15,493 nt of DNA from Candidatus Bathyarchaeota archaeon (lineage in GTDB: Archaea; Thermoproteota; Bathyarchaeia; Bathyarchaeales; Bathyarchaeaceae): the NCBI GenBank assembly GCA_023136395.1, contig JAGLRI010000013.1:1-15493 (forward strand). The letters run 5' to 3'. The position numbers were made by a program, and so were the translations under genes. Under the pieces are notes generated by a model. The model had not been told where the DNA came from and searched no databases. It saw only the letters and a program-made list of their open reading frames with translations. This document shows positions 15,268 through 15,493 of the stretch, piece by piece. How positions within the stretch are numbered: the stretch's first letter is position 1; each line of letters starts with the position of its first letter.

Positions 15268-15285
15268 AACAATTACTTAATTGTT
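15268..15285. promoter_or_regulatory. Palindrome between nrdD and the RHH gene, candidate operator
   Basis: AACAATTA-CT-TAATTGTT is a perfect inverted repeat with 8-base arms and a 2-base centre, 44 bases beyond the RHH stop and upstream of nrdD. Ribbon-helix-helix dimers bind short two-fold symmetric sites, so this may be an operator. A chance palindrome in AT-rich DNA is the main alternative. Confidence 0.45.
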
Positions 15286-15328
15286 ACCTCAAATCAGAAT
15301 TCTAACATATATGTTTCTCTTCTTCGGA

Positions 15329-15478
15329 TTATTCGTCTCTTCTCCATAATTCTCGTTTCAGCAAATCTCGAACTGAAGCCCTAATGGCAGCGCTTCGACT
15401 TGGATACATGTTCGCCCTCACGAGGTCATCAAGACCTTCTAAATAAGCTTCTGGAAGCAAAACCGTTACAAGCTTCAT
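15329..15478 (-). CDS. Ribbon-helix-helix (CopG/MetJ/Arc-like) transcriptional regulator
   Basis: A complete 49-residue protein. A short N-terminal strand (MKLVTVLLPEAY) is followed by helix 1 (LEGLDDLVRANM), a turn with YPSRSAAIRA that fits the RHH 'SRSEAIR' helix-start signature, and helix 2 (SVRDLLKRELWRR). RHH proteins bind DNA as dimers through the strand. GGGGTGA upstream at a spacing of six to seven bases supports the ATG at 15478. It is on the same strand as nrdD and about 290 bases upstream of it, so it may control nrdDG or itself; an antitoxin role is possible, but no toxin gene is visible at this edge. Confidence 0.85.
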   Translation of the reverse strand: MKLVTVLLPEAYLEGLDDLVRANMYPSRSAAIRASVRDLLKRELWRRDE

Positions 15479-15493
15479 TGCGTTTCACCCCAA

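Noticed and set aside
1..15493. CRISPR array, IS element or prophage
   Set aside because: No spaced direct repeats of CRISPR length, no transposase or integrase and no phage genes were seen on either strand.

Overview
The window is archaeal, with an AT-rich base composition. The evidence is a tRNA-Leu with a long variable arm and bulge-helix-bulge (BHB) introns, a short XPF-type nuclease of ERCC4 domain plus helix-hairpin-helix, endonuclease Q, Shine-Dalgarno sites of the GGAGGTGA type, TATA-box promoters and several TTG/GTG starts. The short helicase-less XPF and the non-canonical tRNA introns point to a TACK-type lineage such as Thermoproteota or Bathyarchaeia. The exact lineage is inference and cannot be fixed from this window.

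Layout. Bases 1-2004 carry glmS. Just after it lies a small AbrB-like reading frame cut by an amber codon. Bases 2310-3398 (minus) encode a class V PLP aminotransferase. Bases 3659-4309 encode the XPF-like nuclease. Bases 4519-4672 (minus) hold tRNA-Leu(GAG) interrupted by three introns. The plus-strand stretch 4832-9252 encodes a sugar nucleotidyltransferase, a 24-bp tandem repeat, an SPFH/prohibitin-like membrane protein, a small multi-pass membrane protein, a GlmM-type phosphohexomutase and a MoaD/ThiS-like ubiquitin-fold protein. The minus-strand stretch 9324-15478 encodes protein-L-isoaspartate methyltransferase (pcm), endonuclease Q, a VTT-domain membrane protein, NrdG, NrdD and, at the edge, a 49-residue ribbon-helix-helix regulator.

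The main discovery is in pcm. It looks split by an in-frame TGA, but 30 nt around the stop fold into a BHB splice motif: a 9-bp inner helix, a 4-bp central helix and two 3-nt bulges. Cutting at the standard bulge positions keeps the frame and restores the family motif ISAPHMV, including its histidine. This is best read as a protein-coding BHB intron, a very rare class in archaea for which cbf5 is the classical case. About 5 kb away, tRNA-Leu(GAG) needs removal of 17, 23 and 29 nt to give a standard 85-nt tRNA. Four probable endonuclease-spliced introns in about 5.3 kb suggest a relaxed-specificity splicing endonuclease.

Together the genes cover amino-sugar and sugar-nucleotide synthesis (glmS, glmM-like, nucleotidyltransferase), DNA repair (XPF-like, EndoQ), protein repair (pcm) and anaerobic deoxynucleotide synthesis (nrdD-nrdG, with a possible regulator upstream). 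The organism is therefore probably able to live anaerobically.
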